Origin: Bacteroidaceae bacterium
GTDB lineage: Bacteria > Bacteroidota > Bacteroidia > Bacteroidales > Bacteroidaceae
Assembly: GCA_017540585.1 (NCBI GenBank)
Contig: JAFYAT010000045.1
Location: 1 to 41,796, forward strand
Length of the DNA: 41,796 bases
Direction: 5' to 3'
Shown: in pieces, positions 35,262 to 41,796 of the stretch
How positions within the stretch are numbered: position 1 is the stretch's first letter
How the letters are laid out: each line of letters begins with the position of its first letter
The notes under the pieces: generated by a model
The model's database searches: none
Told to the model about the DNA's origin: nothing
The model's input: only the letters and a program-made list of their open reading frames with translations
Program-made: the position numbers and the translations under genes

Positions 35262-36914
35262 TTACTTACCATGCTCAAGCTGGAGAGTCTTTGTAGGCTG
35301 GTCGCATACCTCTGATGGTCCCCAGTACTGGATTGGACCTGGGTAAACGTATGCTGTCTGCTTAGCCCACTCTGCACGCTTAGAAGCGAAGAACTTGAAT
35401 GGAGCACCGTCGAGCTCAACGAGAGCCTTACGGATAACTGGCTTGTTAGCACCGTTACGACGCTCGATGTTCATCATCTTAGTGATTGGCACACCACCTG
35501 CGATCCACTCAGCTGCTGGAGCAGTAGTGTTCTTGATGATTGACATGTAACCAGTCTTGCCGTTAGCGATAAGACGTGAAGCGTTGTAACCGAGTGAGTA
35601 GCAGTAGTCAGCATCGTAGTTAGATGGAGCTGCGCAACGTCCCTCGTATCCGAAGAAGTGGTGCTGTGCAGAGAACTTGCCTACGTACTTGCCTTCAGCC
35701 TTCCAAGCGTCAAGCTTCTTAGCAACCATAGCAGAAAGGAGCTTCTCAGTCTCGATGAGAGATACCTGTACGTTTCCGTGTGGGTCACGGTCGAGACAGA
35801 GCTGACGCTCTACGTCTGCAGGGAGTGACTCGAGAACTGCAAGGTTCTCAGCAGCGATGTGGCTCTTTACGAACTTAACCTGCTCCTCCTTAGATGGGAA
35901 CTCACGCATCTCGCCTGTAGCTGGGTCAACGAGTACCTCGTTAAGCTCTGCGATAAGCTTCTTGATAGCTGGGATGAACTCGATGAGTCCCTCTGGGATG
36001 AGGACAGTACCGAAGTTGTTTCCGTCAGCAGCACGGTCAGCAACAGCCTTAGCGATGTAAGTAACTACGTCGTCGAGTGACATAGACTTAGCCTCTACCT
36101 CCTCAGAGATGAGACAGATGTTAGGCTGGCACTGGAGAGCGCACTCGAGTGCGATGTGAGATGCAGAACGTCCCATGAGCTTGATGAAGTGCCAGTACTT
36201 GCGAGCTGAGTTACAGTCGCGCTGGATGTTACCGATAAGCTCAGAGTATGTCTTACATGCAGTATCGAAACCGAATGATGTCTCAATCTCGTCATTCTTG
36301 AGGTCACCGTCGATAGTCTTAGGACAACCGATAACCTGTACGCCGTACTTCTTAGCAGCATAGTACTCAGCGAGTACACAAGCGTTAGTGTTAGAGTCGT
36401 CACCACCGATGATTACGAGTGCCTTGATACCAAGTTCACGGAGAATCTCGATACCCTTCTCAAACTGCTCTTCCTTCTCAAGCTTAGTACGACCTGAACC
36501 GATGATATCGAAACCACCTGTGTTGCGGTACTGATCCATGAGCTCTGGAGTAATCTCCATGTACTTGTGGTCAACGAGACCACCAGGACCGAGGATGAAT
36601 CCGTAGAGCTTGTTTGCTGGGTTGAGTGACTTAACACCGTCAAAGAGACCAGAGATTACGTTGTGACCACCAGGAGCCTGACCACCTGAGAGGATGATAC
36701 CTACGTTGAATGCAGGAAGCTCTACCTTCTCACCAGCCTCGAAAGTGATGACTGGCATTCCATAAGTGTTAGGGAAGAGAGCCTTGATTTCTTCCTGATT
36801 ACCTACTGACTGAGTTGGAGCACCCTCAACAGCCTTTACAGGTCCCTGGAGTGCCTTTGGAAGCTTTGGCTGGTATGCAGCACGAGCTGCCTGAAGATTT
36901 GAAATCATATTCAT
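35262..36914 (-). CDS. pfp: PPi-dependent 6-phosphofructokinase (long type)
   Basis: This enzyme phosphorylates fructose-6-phosphate reversibly using pyrophosphate. The 550 residues match the long bacterial/plant-like PFP group. Visible motifs are GGQAPGGHN (77-85), GGDDSNTNA (170-178) and PKTIDGDLKN (198-207). In the second, the Asp after GGD, where ATP-dependent enzymes have Gly, marks PPi use. MGRSASHIALECAL (about 246-259) gives substrate contacts. Codon use is very biased (few synonyms, many CTC/GTA/GCA types), suggesting high expression. Two in-frame ATG codons (36914 and 36908) are possible starts. A perfect palindrome lies 12 bases upstream. Confidence 0.96.
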   Translation of the reverse strand: MNMISNLQAARAAYQPKLPKALQGPVKAVEGAPTQSVGNQEEIKALFPNTYGMPVITFEAGEKVELPAFNVGIILSGGQAPGGHNVISGLFDGVKSLNPANKLYGFILGPGGLVDHKYMEITPELMDQYRNTGGFDIIGSGRTKLEKEEQFEKGIEILRELGIKALVIIGGDDSNTNACVLAEYYAAKKYGVQVIGCPKTIDGDLKNDEIETSFGFDTACKTYSELIGNIQRDCNSARKYWHFIKLMGRSASHIALECALQCQPNICLISEEVEAKSMSLDDVVTYIAKAVADRAADGNNFGTVLIPEGLIEFIPAIKKLIAELNEVLVDPATGEMREFPSKEEQVKFVKSHIAAENLAVLESLPADVERQLCLDRDPHGNVQVSLIETEKLLSAMVAKKLDAWKAEGKYVGKFSAQHHFFGYEGRCAAPSNYDADYCYSLGYNASRLIANGKTGYMSIIKNTTAPAAEWIAGGVPITKMMNIERRNGANKPVIRKALVELDGAPFKFFASKRAEWAKQTAYVYPGPIQYWGPSEVCDQPTKTLQLEHGK

Positions 36915-36925
36915 TTACAATTTAC

Positions 36926-36942
36926 CATGTACATTGTACATG
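36926..36942. promoter_or_regulatory. Palindrome just ahead of pfp
   Basis: CATGTACATTGTACATG is a perfect 17-base palindrome, 12 bases from the start codon. It could be an operator or an mRNA hairpin near the initiation site. Confidence 0.4.
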
Positions 36943-36986
36943 AAGTTCTACTATTATAATATTTATCTAAATTTCGCAACCTTTGT

Positions 36987-37030
36987 GGAGTAAAAGGAAG
37001 TAAAAAGGAGTAAAAGGGAGTAAAAAGACG
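36987..37030. repeat. Family E half copy (GGAGTAAA tandem)
   Basis: GGAGTAAAAGGAAGTAAAAA then GGAGTAAAAGGGAGTAAAAAGACG matches the left arm at 26927-26957. The right arm is missing. Confidence 0.65.
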
Positions 37031-37064
37031 ATAGTATGTTCGTCTATCAACACAGATTTTTTAG

Positions 37065-37175
37065 AACGAAAATTTATAAAATTAAAGAAAATTTCTATTT
37101 ATCTCAGTTCCCCACATGAGTTCTCAGTCTTAGAAAATGAAGAAAAAATTTTCTTTAATTTTCTAAATTTTCGTT
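37065..37175. repeat. 30-bp inverted repeat ahead of pfp
   Basis: AACGAAAATTTATAAAATTA... (37065-37094) is the reverse complement of 37146-37175 with one mismatch, spacer 51 bases. A remnant of family A-type sequence (CTCTGTGCTCTCTGTG) follows at 37190-37213. Confidence 0.75.
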
Positions 37176-37230
37176 TATTAAAATAAACCTCTGAGCTCTC
37201 TGTGCTCTCTGTGTTTCAAAGTCTTTTACT

Positions 37231-37899
37231 TTATTTTCTTATTTCTGCGATAACGTCGAAGCACTCCTTGCACTTGTTAGTGACATAAGCCCAGTCCTGT
37301 GCCTTTACTACGTCTGATGGGAAGAGCTTTGAGCCCATACCTACACAGAAGACACCAGCCTTGAACCATGAAGTGAGGTTTGCCTCCTCTGGTGCCACAC
37401 CACCTGTAACCATGATCTTTGACCATGGCATTGGTGCCATGAGTCCCTTGACGAGGTTTGGACCTACTACGTCACCAGGGAATACCTTAGTGAAGTCGCA
37501 TCCTACCTCCTGTGCCTTACCAATCTCTGATGGTGTGAGACATCCCGGGCAGTAAGTAACGCAACGGCGGTTACATACTACTGCTACATCTGGGTTGAAG
37601 AGTGGACCTACAACGAAGTTGGCACCTAACTGAAGGTAGAGTGCAGCAGTAGGAGCGTCAACAACAGAACCGATACCGAGTGCGAGTTCCGGACATTCCT
37701 TAGCCACCCACTTTGAGAGTTCACCGAACACCTCATGTGCGAAGTCACCACGGTTAGTGAACTCAAAGGCGCGTACACCACCTTCGTAGCAAGCCTTTAT
37801 CACGTTCTTGCAGACCTCTACGTCCTTGTTATAAAATACTGGAACCATTGGTGCGGCAGCAATCTTTGCCATCACCTGAAATTTGTCAAAACGGCTCAT
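37231..37899 (-). CDS. eda: KDPG / 4-hydroxy-2-oxoglutarate aldolase
   Basis: A class I aldolase splitting 2-keto-3-deoxy-6-phosphogluconate into pyruvate and glyceraldehyde-3-phosphate. Glu46 (AFEFTNR) and the Schiff-base Lys138 (DFTKVFPGD) are in place, with [11 protein letters not shown] (75-85), [13 protein letters not shown] (114-126) and [12 protein letters not shown] (164-175). The 222 residues fit the Bacteroidetes form. It lies downstream of kdgK and a four-helix-bundle gene on the same strand, so kinase and aldolase together form the end of uronate degradation. Confidence 0.95.
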   Translation of the reverse strand: MSRFDKFQVMAKIAAAPMVPVFYNKDVEVCKNVIKACYEGGVRAFEFTNRGDFAHEVFGELSKWVAKECPELALGIGSVVDAPTAALYLQLGANFVVGPLFNPDVAVVCNRRCVTYCPGCLTPSEIGKAQEVGCDFTKVFPGDVVGPNLVKGLMAPMPWSKIMVTGGVAPEEANLTSWFKAGVFCVGMGSKLFPSDVVKAQDWAYVTNKCKECFDVIAEIRK

Positions 37900-37969
37900 T
37901 TTACTATTTCACAATTTACTATTTTACAATTGGTTTAAGCAATGGTATGACTATTTTTTGACAAAGAAT

Positions 37970-38341
37970 TTATTTATCCCCATGTATCTCAAGATACTTT
38001 CTTGTTGATACGATTGACGATACTGTAATCTTCAGCAACTCCGTACATTCATCATACAATGGTTGAATTCTGCTTTGTGGCAACAATCCACCTTCCATTA
38101 TTAGTTCAAGCCAATGTAATGTTTCGTCCAGTTCTTCTTCTACCATCTTTAACTTGTTCAAGAAATCTTTCTTGGATTTCCCAATGCAAGCCGCACGATA
38201 ATTAGCAGAAGGTGAAGTGCCAGATCTTACAACCTGTCTTGCTATTGCCAGACCAGATACAGATTGAGGTATTGCATCAGACATTTTCATTATTCTTAAT
38301 GCAAACTGTTTATGTCTAAATTTCAGTTCCTCTTCTGTCAT
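37970..38341 (-). CDS. Four-helix-bundle protein (23S rRNA intervening-sequence / S23 family)
   Basis: A 123-residue all-helical protein. ALRIMKMSDAIPQSVSGLAI, ARQVVRSGTSPSANYRAA and FLNKLKMVEEELDETLHWLE are hallmarks of the four-helix-bundle family first seen in 23S rRNA intervening sequences and related to the diversity-generating-retroelement accessory protein Avd. Most stand-alone members have no known role, though a nucleic-acid-binding function is suspected. It sits between kdgK (56 bases upstream) and eda (70 bases downstream), in the same direction. The gaps have short AT-rich repeats such as ATTGTCAA, which may mark its insertion. No reverse transcriptase or rRNA gene is nearby. Confidence 0.9.
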   Translation of the reverse strand: MTEEELKFRHKQFALRIMKMSDAIPQSVSGLAIARQVVRSGTSPSANYRAACIGKSKKDFLNKLKMVEEELDETLHWLELIMEGGLLPQSRIQPLYDECTELLKITVSSIVSTRKYLEIHGDK

Positions 38342-38397
38342 ATTTTCCCCCGAATGGCAATAGTAAAATTGTCAATTGTCAAATTGTCAAATGCTTT

Positions 38398-39420
38398 TTA
38401 TCTCTGTACTCGTCCATTAGCTGCACCACCTGCGAGAGCCTCTACCTCATCAACAGATACGAGGTTGAAGTCACCATTGATAGTGTGCTTGAGAGCTGAG
38501 GCAGCAACGGCGAACTCGAGAGCCTCGCCCTGTGTAGCCTTAGTGAGGAGACCGTGGATGAGACCACCTGAGAATGAGTCACCACCACCGATACGGTCGA
38601 TGATTGGATTTACGTCATAACGCTTTGACTGGTAGAACTCCTTACCGTCATAGATGAGAGCCTTCCAGCCATTGTGAGTAGCAGAGAATGACTCACGGAG
38701 AGTAGATACCACATACTCAAATCCGAACTCCTCCTTCATCTGCTTGAAGATGCCCTCGTAGCCGGAAGCATTAGTCTCACCACCCTCTACGTCAGCGTCT
38801 GGCTTGAAACCGAGACAAAGTTCTGCATCCTCCTCGTTACCGATACATACGTCAACATACTGCATGAGCGGACGCATGATGGAAATAGCCTTTTCGCTTG
38901 TCCAGAGCTTCTTGCGGAAGTTGAGGTCAACAGAAATCTTCACTCCGTGCTTCTTTGCACAGATACAAGCCTGACGAAGACACTCGGCACTCTCATCAGA
39001 GATTGCTGGAGTAATACCTGACCAGTGGAACCAGTCAGCACCCTCGAATATCTTGTCAAAATCCCAGTCGGATGGCTTAGCCTCTGCGATGGCAGAGTGA
39101 GCACGGTCATAGATTACCTTTGAAGGACGCATTGAAGCACCTGTCTCGGCATAGTAGAGACCGATACGGTCACCGCCACGTGCGATGAACTGAGTGTTGA
39201 CACCATAACGACGGAGAGCGTTTACTGCAATCTGTCCAATCTCGTGCTTAGGAAGCTTAGAGACAAAATAACAGTCGTGACCATAGTTGGCGCAACTGAT
39301 TGCGACGTTAGCCTCACCACCACCAGGGATGATGCGGAAAGACTCTGACTGAATGAAACGATCGTTTCCTTCTGGAGAAAGGCGAAGCATGATTTCGCCC
39401 ATTGTAACGATTTTAGCCAT
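38398..39420 (-). CDS. kdgK: 2-keto-3-deoxygluconate kinase (PfkB family)
   Basis: KdgK phosphorylates 2-keto-3-deoxygluconate to KDPG, the substrate of the downstream eda product. The 340 residues begin KIVTMGEIMLRLSPEG, as in family members. PGGGEANVAISCANYG (about 32-47) is PfkB signature 1. DRIGGGDSFSGGLIHGL (around 275-292) is signature 2 with the catalytic Asp (GGGD where many relatives have GAGD). DWFHWSGITPAISDE is typical for KDG kinases. A sugar kinase of another specificity is possible, but the pairing with eda supports this call. The divergent LacI-type gene is the likely regulator. Confidence 0.92.
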   Translation of the reverse strand: MAKIVTMGEIMLRLSPEGNDRFIQSESFRIIPGGGEANVAISCANYGHDCYFVSKLPKHEIGQIAVNALRRYGVNTQFIARGGDRIGLYYAETGASMRPSKVIYDRAHSAIAEAKPSDWDFDKIFEGADWFHWSGITPAISDESAECLRQACICAKKHGVKISVDLNFRKKLWTSEKAISIMRPLMQYVDVCIGNEEDAELCLGFKPDADVEGGETNASGYEGIFKQMKEEFGFEYVVSTLRESFSATHNGWKALIYDGKEFYQSKRYDVNPIIDRIGGGDSFSGGLIHGLLTKATQGEALEFAVAASALKHTINGDFNLVSVDEVEALAGGAANGRVQR

Positions 39421-39483
39421 TTATTTTTATGTTTATACTTTAACTTCTTTCTGATATAACCTAACGGAACGAAAATTCCCGAG

Positions 39484-39839
39484 TTCGTTTCCATCAAAAA
39501 CAATACACCAGTTCGGAATATGCTTTTTATTTTTAATCTCCCACGGAGCCACGGAGAGCACAGAGTTTTTTATACTCAGTTCGCAGATTTTAGCGGAGTT
39601 CTCGGAGGTCGCTCATGCTCCTTGGAGTTCACTGAGCAAACTAATGCAAGAGCATTTCCGGATGGTTCTCCCTCCCCATACTATCTCCGTGCCCTCTTTG
39701 GAGCACATGCGACCTTCGTGCGCTCAGATAAACACTTCGGGATAGAGCCTCAGTGTTCTCCGTGGCTCCGTGGGAGATTAAAAAAAACAGAAAAAAACAT
39801 TCTATAATTTCCTGAATTTTCGTTTCCATCCCAAACAAT
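39484..39839. repeat. 21-bp direct repeats flanking family A copy 4
   Basis: TTCGTTTCCATCAAAAACAA (39484) and TTCGTTTCCATCCCAAACAA (39819) are near-identical direct repeats on either side of the element at 39537-39778. Confidence 0.6.
39537..39778. repeat. Family A intergenic repeat, copy 4
   Basis: The ends TCTCCCACGGAGCCACGGAG and CTCCGTGGCTCCGTGGGAGA are near-perfect inverted repeats, extended by TTTTTAA / TTAAAAA outside. The inner blocks GTTCTCGGAGGTCGCTCATG and the mirrored GAGCACATGCGACCTTCGTG are kept. Only a remnant of the family B centre remains (CTCCCTCCCCATACTATCTC). It lies in the predicted kdgK leader. Confidence 0.85.
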
Positions 39840-39862
39840 CCCGAAATCATCGAAATTCTGTG

Positions 39863-39870
39863 CAAAGATA
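39863..39870 (-). promoter_or_regulatory. Possible -7 box of the kdgK operon
   Basis: The minus strand reads TATCTTTG. If used, the kdgK leader would be about 435 bases and include family A copy 4. Confidence 0.45.
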
Positions 39871-39975
39871 GTTTTTTTCCGTCGTATAAGTTTGGATTTG
39901 ATAGTTTTTTTTGGAAAAAAATATTCATTCCAATATTTTTTAATCTTTAATGATACACAATATTACAAATTTAGG

Positions 39976-39983
39976 TATCTTTG
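39976..39983 (+). promoter_or_regulatory. -7 box of the LacI-type gene
   Basis: TATCTTTG fits the consensus, about 90 bases ahead of the ATG at 40074. An AT-rich inverted repeat AAAAATATT/AATATTTTT lies upstream at 39917-39940 and could bind a regulator; this is speculative. Confidence 0.5.
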
Positions 39984-40073
39984 TACCCCAAAAGAATATT
40001 TTTAGGAGATAAGGCGGAGTTCGTACAACCCGACTTTGTTTCTTCTTCATCCATAAAGACTATCACATAATAG

Positions 40074-41144
40074 ATGGAAATTCAATCCAAAATCAGAATC
40101 AAGGACATAGCCGAAAGAGCTGGTGTGTCCGTAGGAACTGTGGACAGAGTCATTCACGGTCGCAACAACGTATCAAAGCTGGCGCTTGAGAAAGTGCAGA
40201 AGGTGCTTGACGAAATCAACTATGTACCTAACCACTATGCCAGTGCCTTGGCGAGCAACAAGACACATAAGTTCGTGTCAATCCTTCCTCTCCATGAGGA
40301 GGACAGCTACTGGGCACGTGTAGAGACAGGACTCATCGAGGGTGTCAGCCGTTTCAACGACTTCAAGATATCATTCAAGATATTCCACTATGACCCGTTC
40401 AATGACGAGTCGTTCAAGGTGGAGTGCGAGAACATATTCGCTGCCGAGCCTGATGCTGTCATCATCGGTCCTATCTTCAACCATAACATCATGGCTTCTT
40501 TCACCAAGCGACTCGACGAGAAGCAGATACCATTTGCCCTACTCGACTCCAACTGGTCTGAGTTCAATGCCCGCACATTCTACGGACAGGACTCTATCCG
40601 CAGCGGTGAGTTTGCAGGTCGTATCATGCTCATGGCAGCAGGCAATGCCCCAAAACAGATAGCACTCTTCAAGGTGCTCGGCGAGGGTCGTGTGGCATCA
40701 CGTCAGCAGATGAACCGTGAGGTAGGTTTCCGTGAGTACATGAAGGCTCGCTGCCCTGAGTGCGAGATTAAGGAAGTGCCTCTCTTTGCTTACGACAAGC
40801 AGGGAATGAAGGACATCATGCGCAAGTTCTTCACGGAGAATCCCGACATACGCTTCGGTCTCTCCTTCAACTCGTCCATCCATATCATTGCGGACTTCCT
40901 TCGCACCGAGATGCCTGAACATGAGCACGTCACCCTCCTTGGTTACGATGCCGTGGCAGCCAACGTGGAGTGCATCAAGAACGGTTCAACCGACTTCCTC
41001 ATTGCACAGCACCCACACGACCAGGGTCTCAACTGTTTCCGCACCATGTTCAACTCATGCGTGCTCCACATGCAGCAGAAGCGTGACCACTACATGGCTA
41101 TCGAGCTGCTCATGAAGGAAAACATAGACTTCTACAAAGATTAG
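40074..41144 (+). CDS. LacI-family transcriptional regulator
   Basis: A 356-residue repressor-type regulator. The N-terminal helix-turn-helix is IRIKDIAERAGVSVGTVDRV (8-27), followed by a hinge helix (YVPNHYASALASNKTHKF). A periplasmic-binding-protein-type sensor domain (about 66-345) has the features EPDAVIIGPIFNHNI and ALLDSNW near 130-170 and LLGYDAVAANVECIKNGS towards the end. It is divergent from the kdgK operon across a 650-base gap, so it probably controls that operon in response to a sugar acid or its phosphate; the effector is not readable from sequence. A hairpin with a T-run ends the gene. Confidence 0.93.
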   Translation: MEIQSKIRIKDIAERAGVSVGTVDRVIHGRNNVSKLALEKVQKVLDEINYVPNHYASALASNKTHKFVSILPLHEEDSYWARVETGLIEGVSRFNDFKISFKIFHYDPFNDESFKVECENIFAAEPDAVIIGPIFNHNIMASFTKRLDEKQIPFALLDSNWSEFNARTFYGQDSIRSGEFAGRIMLMAAGNAPKQIALFKVLGEGRVASRQQMNREVGFREYMKARCPECEIKEVPLFAYDKQGMKDIMRKFFTENPDIRFGLSFNSSIHIIADFLRTEMPEHEHVTLLGYDAVAANVECIKNGSTDFLIAQHPHDQGLNCFRTMFNSCVLHMQQKRDHYMAIELLMKENIDFYKD

Positions 41145-41156
41145 GCTGACCCAGCA

Positions 41157-41195
41157 GACCCTCCCCCAACCCCTCCCAAAAGGGCGGGGAGTAGA
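41157..41195. repeat. Family B half copy after the LacI-type gene
   Basis: GACCCTCCCCCAACCCCTCC then CAAAAGGGCGGGGAGTAGATACTCT resembles the left end and core start of 10109-10160 (GGGAGTAGATTACTCT). Confidence 0.6.
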
Positions 41196-41316
41196 TACTC
41201 TTTTGCGGATAAGTCTTCAACGAATGACGTCTTCGCGAAATGATTTCGCAAGCTACAACGAAGTCAAAGTTACTCTGTTGAACACCAACTTACAAACTGG
41301 AGTTTAATGATAATAT

Positions 41317-41351
41317 AAGCCGTTCGGACTACATGTTTGGACGGCTTTTTT
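41317..41351 (+). terminator. Terminator after the LacI-type gene
   Basis: AAGCCGT (41317-41323) pairs with ACGGCTT (41341-41347), with partial inner pairing, and is followed by TTTTTAT. It lies about 170 bases past the stop. Confidence 0.7.
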
Positions 41352-41395
41352 ATGCATCTTCACTACCAACAGTGCACACTTCTCTACCCCAGACC

Positions 41396-41423
41396 CTTCG
41401 GCAACCCTTCGTGAACCCTTCGT
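41396..41423. repeat. 28-bp repeat, copy 2
   Basis: Identical to 15719-15746 (CTTCGGCAACCCTTCGTGAA and CCCTTCGT). As there, a TAnnTTTG box on the minus strand lies a few tens of bases to the right (41461-41468). Confidence 0.85.
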
Positions 41424-41460
41424 AAAAGATTCGGACCAATGTCGCTTCTGAATCACATTG

Positions 41461-41468
41461 CAAAGATA
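41461..41468 (-). promoter_or_regulatory. Orphan minus-strand -7 box
   Basis: The minus strand reads TATCTTTG. No minus-strand gene follows; the putative transcript would run through the 28-bp repeat to the hairpin at 41317-41351. Confidence 0.4.
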
Positions 41469-41550
41469 CGGCGAATCCGACATACCGCCAAGAATTTTTG
41501 GAATGTCAACTGCACAACACTGCACAACTTGAATTTTGCGCACGAAAGAT

Positions 41551-41581
41551 TTTGATATTCAAGGAAAAATGATTATATTTG
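41551..41581 (+). promoter_or_regulatory. Promoter reading out of the right edge
   Basis: TTTG (41551-41554), a 19-base spacer and TATATTTG (41574-41581) match the full Bacteroidetes -33/-7 consensus. The gene it drives must lie beyond the window. Confidence 0.7.
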
Positions 41582-41639
41582 CATTGTAATACAAACACAG
41601 TAAACATTTAACCGAACCCGTCGCCAGAGGCGACTAAAT

Positions 41640-41786
41640 TATCATTTTACACAAGATTATTTTGACACGAATTACCATTAATTGACCACGAATAATCATG
41701 AATTTTAATACAAGACTTTAGTTAGGCGTAGCCAATTATCATGAATTTTGATTTCGTTTCGAAATCTATTCGTGAAAATTAAAATG
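41640..41786. repeat. Family D element, copy 2 (partial)
   Basis: Repeated words such as ACACGAATTACC, CCACGAATAATCATGAATTT and ATTCGTG, with GGCGTAGCCAATTA at 41725-41738, relate it to 19998-20228. The rest of the gap 41145-41640 holds the family B half copy, a terminator, the 28-bp repeat and the promoters listed. Confidence 0.6.
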
Positions 41787-41796
41787 TTACAAAAAA

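Noticed and set aside
37970..38341. Diversity-generating retroelement accessory gene
   Set aside because: The fold is related to Avd, but no reverse transcriptase, template repeat or variable-target gene is near.
39520..39928. Two 95-codon frames, one per strand
   Set aside because: They arise from family A copy 4 and flanking A/T runs.
41304..41543. 79-codon minus-strand frame near the right end
   Set aside because: Its start lies upstream of the predicted promoter and it runs through the 28-bp repeat and a terminator; no family likeness.

Overview
The window looks like chromosomal DNA from a Bacteroidales bacterium, most likely Prevotellaceae (Prevotella/Segatella type). The grounds are an adjacent SusC/SusD pair, a very large secreted alpha-2-macroglobulin, a PPi-dependent phosphofructokinase of the long type, Bacteroidetes-only families (DUF5606, DUF4831), acidic-tailed Obg and S4 proteins, and repeated promoter boxes of the Bacteroidetes form TAnnTTTG. 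No rRNA, tRNA, CRISPR array, phage or transposase gene was seen.

Layout. 1-1680 (minus): a VUT/YhhQ queuosine-precursor transporter fused to a patatin phospholipase, with the patatin part broken by a one-base frameshift. 1978-2685 (plus): a Bax-inhibitor-1 family membrane protein. 3172-9321 (minus): a small secreted protein, then SusD and SusC with a long structured leader. 10384-12737 (minus): rplY, pth and an S4 RNA-binding gene in housekeeping order, with repeat elements in every gap. 12918-15668 (minus): a secreted MG2/plug-like protein. 16382-19904 (plus): nusB, yajC, a YbbR-like gene, coaE and a DUF5606 gene. 20358-22941 (minus): NAD(P)H-hydrate repair enzyme and a DUF4831 gene. 23137-25707 (plus): hpt, adk, obg. 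26049-32661 (minus): a secreted coiled-coil protein and alpha-2-macroglobulin. 32925-36914 (minus): prmA, a GH25 lysozyme and pfp. 37231-39420 (minus): eda, a four-helix-bundle gene and kdgK, with a divergent LacI-type regulator at 40074-41144. kdgK and eda together turn 2-keto-3-deoxygluconate into pyruvate and glyceraldehyde-3-phosphate, as at the end of uronate (pectin) catabolism; pfp feeds glycolysis.

The most unusual content lies between the genes. Several families of non-coding repeats, many built as long inverted repeats, occupy most larger gaps. Family A (196-330 bp, ends TCTCCCACGGAG / CTCCGTGGGAGA) has four copies. Family B (GC-rich ends of the type GACCCTCCCC...CTATAGGGAGGG) occurs alone, nested inside family A, and apparently in frame inside the alpha-2-macroglobulin gene. 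Smaller families recur in pairs or threes. None encodes a transposase, so they look like non-autonomous (MITE-like or REP-like) elements. I did not find a clearly new enzymatic or defence system. The best candidates for novelty are the repeat families, the coding insertions in the macroglobulin gene, the transporter-phospholipase fusion, the structured susC leader and a promoter-repeat-hairpin unit near the right end.
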